From assembly GCF_003732265.1 (NCBI RefSeq), contig NZ_MOBK01000002.1:248001-312000 (forward strand): DNA of 64,000 nt. Direction: 5' to 3'. Positions 39,567 to 48,680 of this stretch are shown here, one piece after another. Within the stretch, counting starts at the first letter, position 1. Every line of letters starts with the position of its first letter. This DNA is from Pseudomonas brassicacearum (GTDB lineage: Bacteria > Pseudomonadota > Gammaproteobacteria > Pseudomonadales > Pseudomonadaceae). The translations under genes and the position numbers were made by a program. The notes below the pieces were generated by a model, which was not told the DNA's origin, did no database searches, and was given only the letters and a program-made list of their open reading frames with translations.

Positions 39567-39607
39567 ATGTGGTGTTTGTGCTCGCGAAGAGAGCGACTCG
39601 GTATCCC

Positions 39608-40387
39608 TTAGGTACGCATCCCGCGCCCACTGACCAGCAACCGTGCACAACCGACATACAACACAATCGTCGCCACCAGCATAAAGGTGATGGCAATGCT
39701 GATCTTGATGTCCGAAACCCCAAGGATGCCGTAACGGAAGGCGTTGACCATGTGCAGCACCGGGTTCGCCAGCGATACGGTCTGCCAGAACGGAGGCAAC
39801 AGGGAGATCGAGTAGAACACCCCGCCCAGGTACGTCAGCGGTGTCAGCACGAAGGTCGGGATGATCGAGATGTCATCGAAGTTGCGTGCAAACACGGCGT
39901 TGATGAAGCCCAGCAGCGAGAAGATCGTCGCCGTCAGCACCACCACCAGAATGGTCACGCCGAGGTGATGTACCTGCAAATCGGTGAAGAACAGCGACAG
40001 TATCGTCACGATGATCCCGACCATCAGCCCGCGCAGCACGCCGCCCAGGGTGTAGCCGACCAGAATCGTATGCGGCGACACCGGTGACACCATCAGTTCT
40101 TCGATAGAACGCTGGAACTTGCTGCCGAAGAAACTCGACACCACGTTGCCGTAGGAGTTGGTGATCACCGACATCATGATCAGCCCTGGCACGATGTATT
40201 CCATGTAAGTGAAGCCACCCATGCCACCAATCTGCTTGCCGATCAGATTGCCGAAAATCACGAAATACAAAACCATGGTGATGGCCGGCGGCAGCAACGT
40301 CTGCGGCCAGATCCGGGTAAAGCGCCGGACCTCACGGTAAACGATGGTATTGAGGGCAACGAGGTTGGGCTGCAGCTCGGAACTCAT
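39608..40387 (-). CDS. ABC-2 type transporter permease (YadH-like)
   Basis: This 259-aa inner-membrane protein has six helices and the ABC-2 signature (FGSKFQRSIEELMVSPVSPHTIL and PLTYLGGVFYSISLLPPFWQ). It resembles E. coli YadH and works with the ATPase encoded just upstream, whose gene it overlaps by 4 nt. The exported substrate is unknown. This YadGH-type pair is conserved in pseudomonads next to GST and FadE genes. Confidence 0.92.
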   Translation of the reverse strand: MSSELQPNLVALNTIVYREVRRFTRIWPQTLLPPAITMVLYFVIFGNLIGKQIGGMGGFTYMEYIVPGLIMMSVITNSYGNVVSSFFGSKFQRSIEELMVSPVSPHTILVGYTLGGVLRGLMVGIIVTILSLFFTDLQVHHLGVTILVVVLTATIFSLLGFINAVFARNFDDISIIPTFVLTPLTYLGGVFYSISLLPPFWQTVSLANPVLHMVNAFRYGILGVSDIKISIAITFMLVATIVLYVGCARLLVSGRGMRT

Positions 40388-41316
40388 ACCGCCACCTTCG
40401 ACAGATTTTTCTCCACCAGGGACACGAACAACTCCTCGAGGCGATTGGTTTTGTTACGCAGGCTCAGCACTTCGATGTTTTGCTGCGCCAGTTGTGTAAA
40501 CAGCGCGGTAATGCCCATGGCCTTGTCGACCTGGACTTCCAGTGTGTGACCATCGAGCAGACGGGTCGGGTAGCCGAGCAACTGAGGCGCACTGGTCAAG
40601 GTGTTTTTAATGTCGAGCAGGAAGGTTTCCACATGCAGTTGGCTGAGCAACTGTTTCATGCTGGTGTTCTCGACAATGGTGCCGTGGTCGATGATGCCGA
40701 TGTTGCGGCACAACTGCTCAGCCTCTTCCAGATAATGCGTGGTGAGGATGATGGTGATGCCTTTCTGGTTCAGCTCGGTGAGGAAGGTCCACATCGAGCG
40801 ACGCAACTCGATGTCCACACCCGCCGTTGGTTCGTCGAGGATCAGCAGGCGCGGTTCGTGGACCAGCGCACGGGCGATCATCAATCGACGTTTCATGCCG
40901 CCAGACAGTGAACGCGACGGCACATCGCGTTTGTCCCACAGCCCCAGTTGGGTCAGGTATTGCTCAGCGCGTTCCTTGGCGATTTTCGGCGGGATGCCGT
41001 AATAACCGGCCTGGGTCACGACGATGTCGAAGGTCTTTTCGAACTGGTTGAAGTTGAATTCCTGGGGCACCACGCCGATGGAGCGCTTGAGCTGTGCAGG
41101 ATTCTTGTCCAGGTCGTGACCGAAGATATTCACCGTTCCGCTGGTCTTGTTCACCAGGGTCGAGAGAATGCCGATGGTCGTGGATTTGCCGGCGCCGTTA
41201 GGGCCGAGCAAGGCGAAGAAGTCACCTTCGGCAACGTCCAGATCGATACCACTCAGGGCCTGGAAACCGTTGCCGTAGGTTTTGGTTAGCTGCCGGATGG
41301 ACAGAGCGGAACTCAT
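40384..41316 (-). CDS. ABC transporter ATP-binding protein (YadG-like)
   Basis: This 310-aa ATPase has Walker A GPNGAGKST, signature LSGGMKRRL and Walker B LLILDEPTAGVD, then a C-terminal extension with VEKNLSKVAV. It powers the ABC-2 permease downstream. Its substrate is not known. The 131 bp before it, up to the GST stop, contain a nine-base inverted repeat with a long loop. Confidence 0.93.
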   Translation of the reverse strand: MSSALSIRQLTKTYGNGFQALSGIDLDVAEGDFFALLGPNGAGKSTTIGILSTLVNKTSGTVNIFGHDLDKNPAQLKRSIGVVPQEFNFNQFEKTFDIVVTQAGYYGIPPKIAKERAEQYLTQLGLWDKRDVPSRSLSGGMKRRLMIARALVHEPRLLILDEPTAGVDIELRRSMWTFLTELNQKGITIILTTHYLEEAEQLCRNIGIIDHGTIVENTSMKQLLSQLHVETFLLDIKNTLTSAPQLLGYPTRLLDGHTLEVQVDKAMGITALFTQLAQQNIEVLSLRNKTNRLEELFVSLVEKNLSKVAV

Positions 41317-41360
41317 ATCGGATTACGCACCAAGAAGGAAAAAAGGGATAAAAGACGGCC

Positions 41361-41413
41361 GGCGGCGACTGGAACAACCACGGCACATGAGCGCAATGGT
41401 GCTTGTCGCCGCC
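41361..41413. repeat. Long-loop inverted repeat between GST and ABC transporter genes
   Basis: GGCGGCGAC (41361-41369) and GTCGCCGCC (41405-41413) are perfect complements around 35 bases. On the minus strand the stem is followed by GGCCGTCTTTTATCCC. It may be the GST terminator, part of the ABC operon leader or a small RNA. The role is undecided. Confidence 0.5.
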
Positions 41414-41447
41414 ACACAAGTACAGTCAAGTGTGTCGATAGTGAGTA

Positions 41448-42071
41448 TTAAGTCAACGCGGTCATAACGGCTTTTTGATACGCCGGACGCTGTTTCAACC
41501 GGGCGTACCACGCCTCAAGATGTGGCAGTGACCGGCGCTCGATCGGCATTTCGAACCAAGCATAAATAGCACTGCCGAGCGGAATATCGCCCATGCCGAT
41601 TTCATCGCCGGACAAGTACGGCGTGACGGCCAGTGCCTGATCGGCGATCGACAGCAAGTCCTCGCATTCCTTGATCGCGGCATGGATGGCTGGCCAGTCC
41701 TGCTTGTCGGCCGGCGTGCGCAATACCCCCCAGAACACGGTGCGGAACGGGCCGGCAAGGCTTGAAGTGGCCCAGTCCATCCATTTGTCGGCCGCAGCGC
41801 GGGCTTGCAGATTCGCCGGATACCACGCCGTGCCGCTGGCGTGACTGGCCAACAGGTAACGCACGATAGCGTTGGATTCCCACAACACAAAACCGTCGTC
41901 CTCGATCACCGGAATGCGACCGTTGGGGTTCATCGCCCGGTACTGCGGCGTATCGACGACACCAAAGGCGCCGCCCGCATCGATGGCCTCGTAGGCCAGC
42001 CCCAGCTCTTCGGCGGCCCACAAAGGTTTTCTGACATTCGACGAGTTTTTACGACCCCAGATCTTCAGCAT
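41448..42071 (-). CDS. Glutathione S-transferase family protein
   Basis: This 207-aa protein has an N-terminal thioredoxin-like glutathione-binding domain (MLKIWGRKNSSNVRKPLWAAEEL, with NSSNVRK as the active-site loop and GRIPVIEDDGFVLWESNAI) and a helical C-terminal domain. It belongs to a bacterial GST class with Ser/Asn in place of the mammalian catalytic Tyr. The substrate is not known. It is followed by the ABC pair and preceded by the transglutaminase-like gene. Confidence 0.9.
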   Translation of the reverse strand: MLKIWGRKNSSNVRKPLWAAEELGLAYEAIDAGGAFGVVDTPQYRAMNPNGRIPVIEDDGFVLWESNAIVRYLLASHASGTAWYPANLQARAAADKWMDWATSSLAGPFRTVFWGVLRTPADKQDWPAIHAAIKECEDLLSIADQALAVTPYLSGDEIGMGDIPLGSAIYAWFEMPIERRSLPHLEAWYARLKQRPAYQKAVMTALT

Positions 42072-42114
42072 GACCGCCTCTTTTTCGACAAGTGGGCAGG
42101 CAGCATACGCCGGA

Positions 42115-42774
42115 TCAGGCGCGACTCAAATCGCTCTGCATATCCCCCAGCAGGGCCGGCAGTGTGTCGCTGAACAGGTGCGGGTAGCACTTTTCCAGGT
42201 GCTCGAAAAAGAACGCTTCCGGCACATCGGTGAACTGGCCGTGATCGACCAGGTACTCCATCAACTGTGCGCCATCGCGATTGAACGGATGAAAGACGCT
42301 GTCGTTGATCCCGTCGAATTCCAGCGGCGCGACATTGAACAATTCACAGAGTTGCTGGTTGAACGCCGGCGTGGCCTTGACCCAGCGGTCGTTCAGATAC
42401 AGCTCGGTGTAGCCGTGCATGGCGAACACATCGCTTTTCAGCAGTTCGAGCAAACGCGGGGTCGACAGGTGATTGCGCACATCGGCCAGGCCGATCCGCG
42501 CCGGGATCCCGCAATGTCGCGCAGCACCGGCCAGCAACGTGGCTTTGGGCACGCAATAGCTTTCGCCGGTGGCCAGCGCATAACTGCCGCGCAGAGTCTC
42601 TGGGTCGCGGCTGAACGTGTAGGGGTTGTAACGCACGGCTTCGCGCACGGCGTAATAGAGGTTGATCGCCTGCTCAAGCGGATCACGACTGGTGCCGCGG
42701 TGTTTTTCGGCGAACTCCACCACCGAGGGGTGGTCACTATCGATGAAGCGGCCGGGACTCAAGTACTCGTGCAT
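42115..42774 (-). CDS. Transglutaminase-like cysteine peptidase-fold protein
   Basis: From ATG 42774 this is a 219-aa protein, MHEYLSPGRFIDSDHPSVVEF, preceded by CAGGAG at suitable spacing; the frame runs open to 42939 but the extra 55 residues look unlike the family. It has the transglutaminase-core pattern with Cys in GESYCVPKATLLAGAARHCGIPAR and His in AMHGYTELYLNDRWVKATPAFN. The third catalytic residue, usually Asp in a vDPt motif, appears as ATPA. Whether it is a protease or a ligase is unknown. Confidence 0.82.
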   Translation of the reverse strand: MHEYLSPGRFIDSDHPSVVEFAEKHRGTSRDPLEQAINLYYAVREAVRYNPYTFSRDPETLRGSYALATGESYCVPKATLLAGAARHCGIPARIGLADVRNHLSTPRLLELLKSDVFAMHGYTELYLNDRWVKATPAFNQQLCELFNVAPLEFDGINDSVFHPFNRDGAQLMEYLVDHGQFTDVPEAFFFEHLEKCYPHLFSDTLPALLGDMQSDLSRA

Positions 42775-43022
42775 GAGATCAATCTCCTGGGGAAGTCCCG
42801 AGTCTAGCGACAGGTTCAGCACAGAGATAACGACGTTTCGGCCAAACTTGGGCGCATTGTCGCGTAGGAAACGAACGAATTCCCCAGCGTGTTGCCAACC
42901 GAGCCTACAAATCTCATCCAAGGTTTCCCACGATTTCAATCACCTCGCTCTGACCACCCTGATTGGCGGATGCCGTCTAAGCTCTGAAGGTTGGTTTTAC
43001 CCTGGTTCACGGAGGATTAAAT

Positions 43023-45470
43023 ATGCTGCTGTTGTGGATACTGGTTCTGATTGTCGGGATAGCCTGGTTAGCCCATCGTCGCACCGCCCCCCTGCCCGCC
43101 CTGTGCATCGTTGCCGTCTACATCGTCGCGATGGGGGCTTTCAGCCGCGCGCCCGGTTGGCTGCTGCTGGTGTTCTGGGTGTTGATTGCAGCCGTTGCGG
43201 CGCCATTGCTGCTGCCCGACCTGCGTCGCAAGTTCTTCAGCGCGCCGCTGTTCAGCTGGTTCCAGAAAACCCTGCCGCCGATGTCGCAAACCGAGCGCGA
43301 TGCCATCGACGCCGGCACCGTGTGGTGGGACGGCGAATTGTTCAGCGGCCGTCCGGACTGGGACAAATTGCTGTCCTATCCGAAGGCTCAGCTGACTGAA
43401 GAAGAACAGGCTTTCATCGACGGCCCGACCGACGAACTCTGCGCCATGGTTACCGACTGGCAGATCGGGCAAGACATGGACCTGCCCGCCGAAGCCTGGG
43501 CGCACATCAAGGAAAACGGCTTCTTCGCACTGATCATTCCCAAGGAATTTGGGGGCAAGGGCTTCTCCGCCTACGCCCACTCACAGGTCGCGATGAAACT
43601 GGCGACCCGCAGCGGCGATCTTGCGTCCACCGTGATGGTCCCCAACTCCCTCGGTCCGGCCGAACTGTTGCTGCATTACGGCACCGATGAACAACGCAAT
43701 CATTACCTGCCTCGGCTGGCGCGTGGTGACGACATTCCGTGCTTCGCGCTGACCGGTCCGCTGGCCGGTTCCGACGCCGGGGCCATGCCCGACACCGGGG
43801 TGATCTGCAAAGGTGAATGGGAAGGCAAGGAAACCCTCGGCCTGCGCCTGAACTGGGAAAAGCGTTACATCACGCTCGGCCCGGTGGCGACCCTGCTCGG
43901 CCTCGCCTTCAAGGCCTATGACCCGGACCACTTGCTGGGTGACAAGGAGGACCTCGGCATCAGCCTGGCGCTGATTCCAACCGACACGGCCGGTGTTGAA
44001 ATCGGCCGCCGTCACCTGCCGCTGGGGGCCGCGTTCATGAACGGCCCGAACTCCGGCAAGGACGTGTTCGTGCCGCTCGACTTCCTCATCGGCGGCCAGG
44101 AAATGCTCGGCAAAGGCTGGATGATGCTGATGAACTGCCTGTCGGTCGGGCGTTCGATCTCGTTGCCGGCAGTCGGCACCGGCGCGGCCAAGTTCACCAG
44201 CCTGGTGACGGGGCAGTACGCTCAGGTCCGCGAGCAATTCAACGTTCCATTGTCAGCGTTCGAAGGGATTCAGGAAGCCATGGCGCGCATCGGCGGCAAC
44301 GCCTGGATGATGGACGCGGCGCGCATGCTGACCGCCAACGCGGTGGATCTGGGTGAAAAACCGTCGGTGCTCTCGGCGATTCTCAAGTATCACCTGACCG
44401 AACGCGGTCGCGAGTGCATCAGTCACGCGATGGACGTTCACGGCGGTAAAGCCATCATCATGGGGCCGAACAACTACCTCGGTCGCAGCTGGAATGGCGC
44501 GCCGATTTTCATCACCGTGGAAGGCGCGAACATTCTTTCGCGCAACCTGATGATCTTCGGCCAGGGTGCCATTCGCTGCCATCCGTTCGTGCTCAAGGAA
44601 ATGGCCCTCGCCGGTCGTGAAGACAAGGATCAGGCTCTCACCGAGTTCGATGGCTTACTCCTCAAGCACATTGGTTTTGCCGTAAGCAACGCCGCCAGCA
44701 CGCTGGTGCTGAACCTCGGTTTCGGGCACTTCGAACACACGCCGGGCAACACGCTCAGCCAGGGCTACTTCCGCGCGCTCAACCGTCAGGCCGCCGCGTT
44801 CGCCATGTTGGCGGACCTGAGCATGATGCTGCTGGGCGGTGAACTGAAACGCCGCGAACGCCTGTCGGCACGCCTCGGGGACGTGCTCAGCAACCTGTAC
44901 CTCGCCTCTGCCGCCCTCAAGCGTTACCACGATCTCGATTCACCGGAGCACATGGCGCCGCTGTTTACCTGGGCCATGGAGGAAAGCCTTGGCCAGTCGG
45001 AACGGGCACTGGATGAACTGCTGACCAATTTCCCCAACAAGGTCCTGGGTTGCCTGTTGCGGGTGATCGTGTTCCCGTTCGGCCGTCGACACAAAGGGCC
45101 ATCGGACAAACTCGGCGCCGAAGTGGCTGCCGTGATTGGTCGCGCCAAGTGCGACCCGACGCTCGAAGAGTTGCTGGGCGGTTGCTACCGTCCGCAATCG
45201 GCCGAGGATGCTGTCGGTGCTTTGCAACACGCCTGCAATCTGTTGAACGCGGCGCAGCCGCTGCAGAAAAAACTCCACGTTGCGCTCAAGAGTGGCCAGG
45301 TCAAGCCGACCGCCGGGGAACACGTCATCGATGCCGCGCTGGAAGCGGGCGTATTGCAGGCAACGGAAGCGCAGACCCTGCGGGCCGCCGAAGCGGCGCG
45401 GCGCAAGGTGATCGACGTCGATGATTTCGACAAAGAGGAGCTGGCGCTGGCACCAGGAAAGGTCCGCTGA
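43023..45470 (+). CDS. fadE: Acyl-CoA dehydrogenase FadE
   Basis: This 815-aa FAD enzyme catalyses the first step of beta-oxidation, acyl-CoA to trans-2-enoyl-CoA. It is the long FadE type: two or more N-terminal transmembrane helices (residues about 2-60) and then the acyl-CoA dehydrogenase domains, with PKEFGGKGFSAYAHSQV, FALTGPLAGSDAGAMPDTG and GGKAIIMGPNNYLGRSW. ATG 43023 has GGAGGATTAAAT before it. It is followed by a hairpin and a small conserved gene. The 248 bp upstream carry no gene that I can support. Confidence 0.95.
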   Translation: MLLLWILVLIVGIAWLAHRRTAPLPALCIVAVYIVAMGAFSRAPGWLLLVFWVLIAAVAAPLLLPDLRRKFFSAPLFSWFQKTLPPMSQTERDAIDAGTVWWDGELFSGRPDWDKLLSYPKAQLTEEEQAFIDGPTDELCAMVTDWQIGQDMDLPAEAWAHIKENGFFALIIPKEFGGKGFSAYAHSQVAMKLATRSGDLASTVMVPNSLGPAELLLHYGTDEQRNHYLPRLARGDDIPCFALTGPLAGSDAGAMPDTGVICKGEWEGKETLGLRLNWEKRYITLGPVATLLGLAFKAYDPDHLLGDKEDLGISLALIPTDTAGVEIGRRHLPLGAAFMNGPNSGKDVFVPLDFLIGGQEMLGKGWMMLMNCLSVGRSISLPAVGTGAAKFTSLVTGQYAQVREQFNVPLSAFEGIQEAMARIGGNAWMMDAARMLTANAVDLGEKPSVLSAILKYHLTERGRECISHAMDVHGGKAIIMGPNNYLGRSWNGAPIFITVEGANILSRNLMIFGQGAIRCHPFVLKEMALAGREDKDQALTEFDGLLLKHIGFAVSNAASTLVLNLGFGHFEHTPGNTLSQGYFRALNRQAAAFAMLADLSMMLLGGELKRRERLSARLGDVLSNLYLASAALKRYHDLDSPEHMAPLFTWAMEESLGQSERALDELLTNFPNKVLGCLLRVIVFPFGRRHKGPSDKLGAEVAAVIGRAKCDPTLEELLGGCYRPQSAEDAVGALQHACNLLNAAQPLQKKLHVALKSGQVKPTAGEHVIDAALEAGVLQATEAQTLRAAEAARRKVIDVDDFDKEELALAPGKVR

Positions 45471-45485
45471 TCCAGTGCCCCCATG

Positions 45486-45526
45486 CAAAACGGGCGCAGG
45501 GGCTTTATACTCCCGCGCCCGTTTTG
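45486..45526 (+). terminator. Perfect 12-base inverted repeat after fadE
   Basis: CAAAACGGGCGC and GCGCCCGTTTTG are perfect arms with a 17-base loop. It lies 16 bases after the fadE stop and 18 bases before the next gene. The T-run is short, so it may be a weak terminator, an mRNA-stabilising stem or an attenuator. Confidence 0.6.
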
Positions 45527-45544
45527 CTCTTGAGGACTTATCTC

Positions 45545-45952
45545 GTGTCCAACGTCGTTGCCGACCATCTCGTCTTGCTTGACCACTTGCGCAGCATCCT
45601 GGTCGCCGTGGGTGAGGCCGAACAGGTTCCCGAAGAAAGCCATGCCTTGTTCCTGGAGCGCTTCGATGAATTGCGTGCGTTGCTGCCGGTCGATCCGATC
45701 GAAAGCCAATACCTGGGCCAGGACATCCTCTGCCAGGTGATCACCCGCTACCCGCAAATTGCCCACCTGGTCCCGCGCGACCTGCTGTGGTACTTCGCCG
45801 GTGACTGCCTGCATTACATGCCCGATGATGAAATCGATCTGTATCAGGCGCTGGAAGAACGTCGTTTCGAAGCTGAACAGAACGACGAACCGTTTGACTG
45901 GAACCAGGAAAAACAACTGCTGGCGATGTCGAACGACGACAGCAAGCACTGA
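45545..45952 (+). CDS. Conserved hypothetical protein downstream of fadE (dehydrogenase-associated)
   Basis: This small acidic protein is 135 aa from GTG 45545 (MSNVVADHLVLLDHLRSIL), with GAGG about 10 bases upstream. It is predicted helical, cytoplasmic and without membrane segments. A similar gene follows fadE in other pseudomonads, but I know no function. Notable is the conserved-looking RDLLWYFAGDCLHYMPDDEIDLYQ, an aromatic/acidic block. A terminator follows. Confidence 0.75.
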   Translation: MSNVVADHLVLLDHLRSILVAVGEAEQVPEESHALFLERFDELRALLPVDPIESQYLGQDILCQVITRYPQIAHLVPRDLLWYFAGDCLHYMPDDEIDLYQALEERRFEAEQNDEPFDWNQEKQLLAMSNDDSKH

Positions 45953-45969
45953 TTACCGATCAGTAATGC

Positions 45970-46006
45970 AAAAGGCCCGCATGGTTGAACATGCGGGCCT
46001 TTTTTT
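45970..46006 (+). terminator. Rho-independent terminator
   Basis: AAAGGCCCGCAT and ATGCGGGCCTTT arms with an eight-base loop and a T-run close the fadE region transcript. Confidence 0.9.
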
Positions 46007-46020
46007 GTGGCTGGTAATGT

Positions 46021-46110
46021 GGCGCCTGGGGGGACGCCTTCGCGAGCAAGCCCGCTCCCACATTTGACCGTGTTCCAATGTGGGAGCGGGCTTGCTCGCG
46101 AAGGCGCCAG
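46021..46110. repeat. REP pair, family 1, in tail-to-tail order
   Basis: CCTTCGCGAGCAAGCCCGCT and its inverted copy enclose CACATTTGACCGTG; outer GGCGCCTGG / CAGGCGCC-like bases extend the symmetry. Here the REPs are arranged facing opposite to those at 6051 and 27299. Confidence 0.85.
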
Positions 46111-47100
46111 TCAGAGCAGCCCATCACTCTCAGGAAACTCATACTCCGCCGCGACCTTGCCGGCCTTCCCCGGCTTGCTCAACGTTGGCTCCTGCTCCAG
46201 GCACTCAACCAGATAATCAATAAACACCCGCAACTTCGGTGGCAGATACCGTGTCGGCGAATGCAGCAACCACGCGCCACCATGGTACGAAGCCAGAAAC
46301 GTCCAGTCTGGCAACACCTGCACAATCAGCCCCTGTTCCAGCGCATAACGCGCGGTGAAATACGGCAGGCTGCCAATGCCGATGTGCTGCAACACCGCAC
46401 CCAACCGCACACCCGTGTGATTGGCGGCATACCGCCCGCGCACGCCAACTGTTACCGCTTTGGTGCCTTTCTTGAATTTCCAGCGCGCATCACTCGGAGT
46501 TTCGCCCAGGTAGATACAACTGTGATTGAGCAGATCGTGGGGATGGGTGGGCGTGCCGTGCTCGGCCAGGTATTGCGGCGTGGCACAGAGCAAATGGTCG
46601 ATGGTCAGCAATTGCCGTCCGACCAATCCAGCAGGCGGCCGGTCGGTAATACGGATGGCGAGATCAACGTTGTCGTCGATCAGATCCACCTGCCGATCCT
46701 CAAGCAACAACTCCACGTCAACTTTGGGATAACGCCGCAGAAATTCCGGCATATGCGGGTGAATCACAAATCGCCCCACGGCCTTGGGCACACTGACCCG
46801 CACCAGCCCTTCGGCTTCATGGGTGAACTGCCCGCTGATTTCCATCACCGATTTGGCCGCGCTGACCATGTCCTGGCAACGCTTGAACACTTCTTCGCCA
46901 CCGTCGCTCAAGCGCAATTTGCGTGTGGTTCGTTGCAGCAAGCGCGTGGCCAGCGCCTTCTCCAGCCGCGAAATACTGCGACTGACCGCCGAAGGTGAAG
47001 AACCCAGTTGGCGGGCCGCCTCGGAAAAGCTGCCGGTCTCGACAACCTTGACGAAAATCGCCATTTCCCCAAGCAGCGGCAGTGGAAGATTTATGCTCAC
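46111..47100 (-). CDS. LysR-family transcriptional regulator
   Basis: This 329-aa regulator has a N-terminal winged helix (MAIFVKVVETGSFSEAARQLGSSPSAVSRSISRLEKAL) over residues about 12-48 and a LysR substrate-binding domain. It is divergent from the AlaX-like gene with 90 bp between them, where LysR T-N11-A sites would be expected. It may control that gene. The last 30 residues include a charged stretch, PTLSKPGKAGKVAAEYEF. Confidence 0.92.
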   Translation of the reverse strand: MSINLPLPLLGEMAIFVKVVETGSFSEAARQLGSSPSAVSRSISRLEKALATRLLQRTTRKLRLSDGGEEVFKRCQDMVSAAKSVMEISGQFTHEAEGLVRVSVPKAVGRFVIHPHMPEFLRRYPKVDVELLLEDRQVDLIDDNVDLAIRITDRPPAGLVGRQLLTIDHLLCATPQYLAEHGTPTHPHDLLNHSCIYLGETPSDARWKFKKGTKAVTVGVRGRYAANHTGVRLGAVLQHIGIGSLPYFTARYALEQGLIVQVLPDWTFLASYHGGAWLLHSPTRYLPPKLRVFIDYLVECLEQEPTLSKPGKAGKVAAEYEFPESDGLL

Positions 47101-47130
47101 AGCGCAACAGTCCTTTGATGTTTGAACGGA

Positions 47131-47159
47131 TTATCACGCAATTCCACGCTTCATATAAT
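47131..47159 (+). promoter_or_regulatory. Probable promoter of the AlaX-like gene
   Basis: TTATCA (47131-47136) and perfect TATAAT (47154-47159) are separated by 17 bases, 32 bp before the start codon at 47191. It lies in the LysR/AlaX divergent gap. Confidence 0.6.
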
Positions 47160-47190
47160 AAAAACAGAAACTTTAATAAGGGCATGGAAT

Positions 47191-47817
47191 ATGACGCTTC
47201 GCCTCTTTTTCCATAGTGATGACCTCAAGGCCAATGTGGAAGTCCTGGATTGCACGCCCCATGAGAACGAATTTGCGGTAGTGCTGCGCGCCACGCTGTT
47301 CCATCCCCAGGGTGGCGGACAGCCCTTTGATACAGGCTCCATTGGCGATAGCCAGGTACTGCGGGTCATCCAGGATCCTGAGCGGATCATTCATTTTGTC
47401 GACCAACCGGTAAAATCCGGCATGACCCAGATTCGCGTGGACGGCGAGCGACGCCAGTTCAATACGCGCATGCATTCGGCCGGGCATCTGATCGGCCACT
47501 TCGTCCAGGCCAAGGGCTGGATGCCGATCAAGGCGCATCACTGGCCGGGCGAAGGGCGGGTGCAGTTCAAAGCGCTGGAAAGCGCACAGGACGTCGATGC
47601 CCAAACCGTTCAACTAGGCATTGAACAGTGGATCGCCGAGGATTTTCCGCGCCTGACGTCATTGCGCGAAGGCGCCCGGGAAATAGGCTTCGGTGCACTG
47701 CCCGCCTACGGTTGCGGCGGCACCCATGTACGTAGCCTGAAGGAATTGGGCACGGTCACGATCGCCTCCCTTTCATTGAAGAAGGGAACGCTGTCAGTCC
47801 ACTACACCGTGGATTGA
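47191..47817 (+). CDS. Alanyl-tRNA editing protein (AlaX-like)
   Basis: This 208-aa protein is a stand-alone homologue of the alanyl-tRNA synthetase editing domain, which hydrolyses mischarged Ser- or Gly-tRNA(Ala). The zinc ligands are in MHSAGHL (HxxxH) and YGCGGTHV (CxxxH), as in AlaX. The N-terminal FHPQGGGQPFDTG glycine-rich loop is also conserved. I start at ATG 47191, about 8 bases after AAGGGC. It lies divergent to a LysR regulator. Some members act on other amino acids, so substrate is not fixed. Confidence 0.88.
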   Translation: MTLRLFFHSDDLKANVEVLDCTPHENEFAVVLRATLFHPQGGGQPFDTGSIGDSQVLRVIQDPERIIHFVDQPVKSGMTQIRVDGERRQFNTRMHSAGHLIGHFVQAKGWMPIKAHHWPGEGRVQFKALESAQDVDAQTVQLGIEQWIAEDFPRLTSLREGAREIGFGALPAYGCGGTHVRSLKELGTVTIASLSLKKGTLSVHYTVD

Positions 47818-47908
47818 GCATTTGGGCGATGGCGGCACGGTCATCGCCTGACGCCGGGGAGCCTGCGCTCGCGGGTTCTGTTGACTATCTGATAGATGGA
47901 CCTAAGAC

Positions 47909-48679
47909 ATGATGCTTGACGTCGAGCGTCTCGATGAGACGTGCATAAAAAAACTGGCCAATGAAGAAGTCCTCGCCATCCGCGTCAAAGGCCTGTTGCC
48001 CCAGCCGCTGGCGATTCAGATTGGCGACAAGATCCTCGCCCCCGGTTTCGAAGGCTATATCAATGCGCCGAGCATCGGCCGCATCGGCATGGCGTTTTAT
48101 GAAGCGGAAAACCAGCCGCTGCTGATCGAGGACTACTTCGAACGCGCCACCCGCAACATTGCGGAATTGCGTAACCGTTGCGCGCCCTACTCGTCCCCGG
48201 TCGACACCCTGCGCTGCATGCTCGACGAATCCTGGCCGGCAGGCGCGCACCTGGAAAACCTCTACGGTCGCAAGATGTATGTCGGCCTGTCCCGGGTGGT
48301 GAAACCGGGGGTGTGCTTCCTCGCCCACCACGACATTTTCGCCAAGGACGCCCCGGACAGTTACCAGGCCAGAAGCCTGGAAGCGCAGTTCGCCTGCAAC
48401 GTGTACCTGAACATGCCGACCGAGGGCGGCACGTTGCAGATGTGGGACGACGACATTTCTCCGGACCAGTTCGACGAAATGCGCGGCGACAGCTACGGCA
48501 TCGACCCGGCCCTGCTCGGCCCTCCGACCTTGGAGATACGCCCCGAGCCGGGCGATTTCATCATGTTCAATTCGCGCTGCATGCACTCGGTGACACCGGG
48601 CGTGGCGGATCCGCGATTGAGCCTTTCGTTCTTTGTCGGCTACCGCGGCAATGCTTCACCCCTTACCTTCTGGAGTTGA
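47909..48679 (+). CDS. 2OG-Fe(II) oxygenase-superfamily protein
   Basis: This 256-aa protein has a double-stranded beta-helix pattern with the iron triad His/Asp in LAHHDIFAKD and distal His in CMHSVTPG, then Arg in DPRLSLSFFVGY that would bind 2-oxoglutarate. The N-terminal half has no assigned domain. It is likely a cytoplasmic hydroxylase of an amino acid or small peptide, a guess based on the next gene. ATG 47909 precedes MLDVERLDETC. Two bases separate its stop from the LysE start, so the two are cotranscribed. Confidence 0.8.
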   Translation: MMLDVERLDETCIKKLANEEVLAIRVKGLLPQPLAIQIGDKILAPGFEGYINAPSIGRIGMAFYEAENQPLLIEDYFERATRNIAELRNRCAPYSSPVDTLRCMLDESWPAGAHLENLYGRKMYVGLSRVVKPGVCFLAHHDIFAKDAPDSYQARSLEAQFACNVYLNMPTEGGTLQMWDDDISPDQFDEMRGDSYGIDPALLGPPTLEIRPEPGDFIMFNSRCMHSVTPGVADPRLSLSFFVGYRGNASPLTFWS

Positions 48680-48680
48680 G

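Noticed and set aside
42775..42939. N-terminal extension of the transglutaminase-like ORF
   Set aside because: The extra codons lack family similarity, and a good Shine-Dalgarno (CAGGAG) supports ATG 42774.
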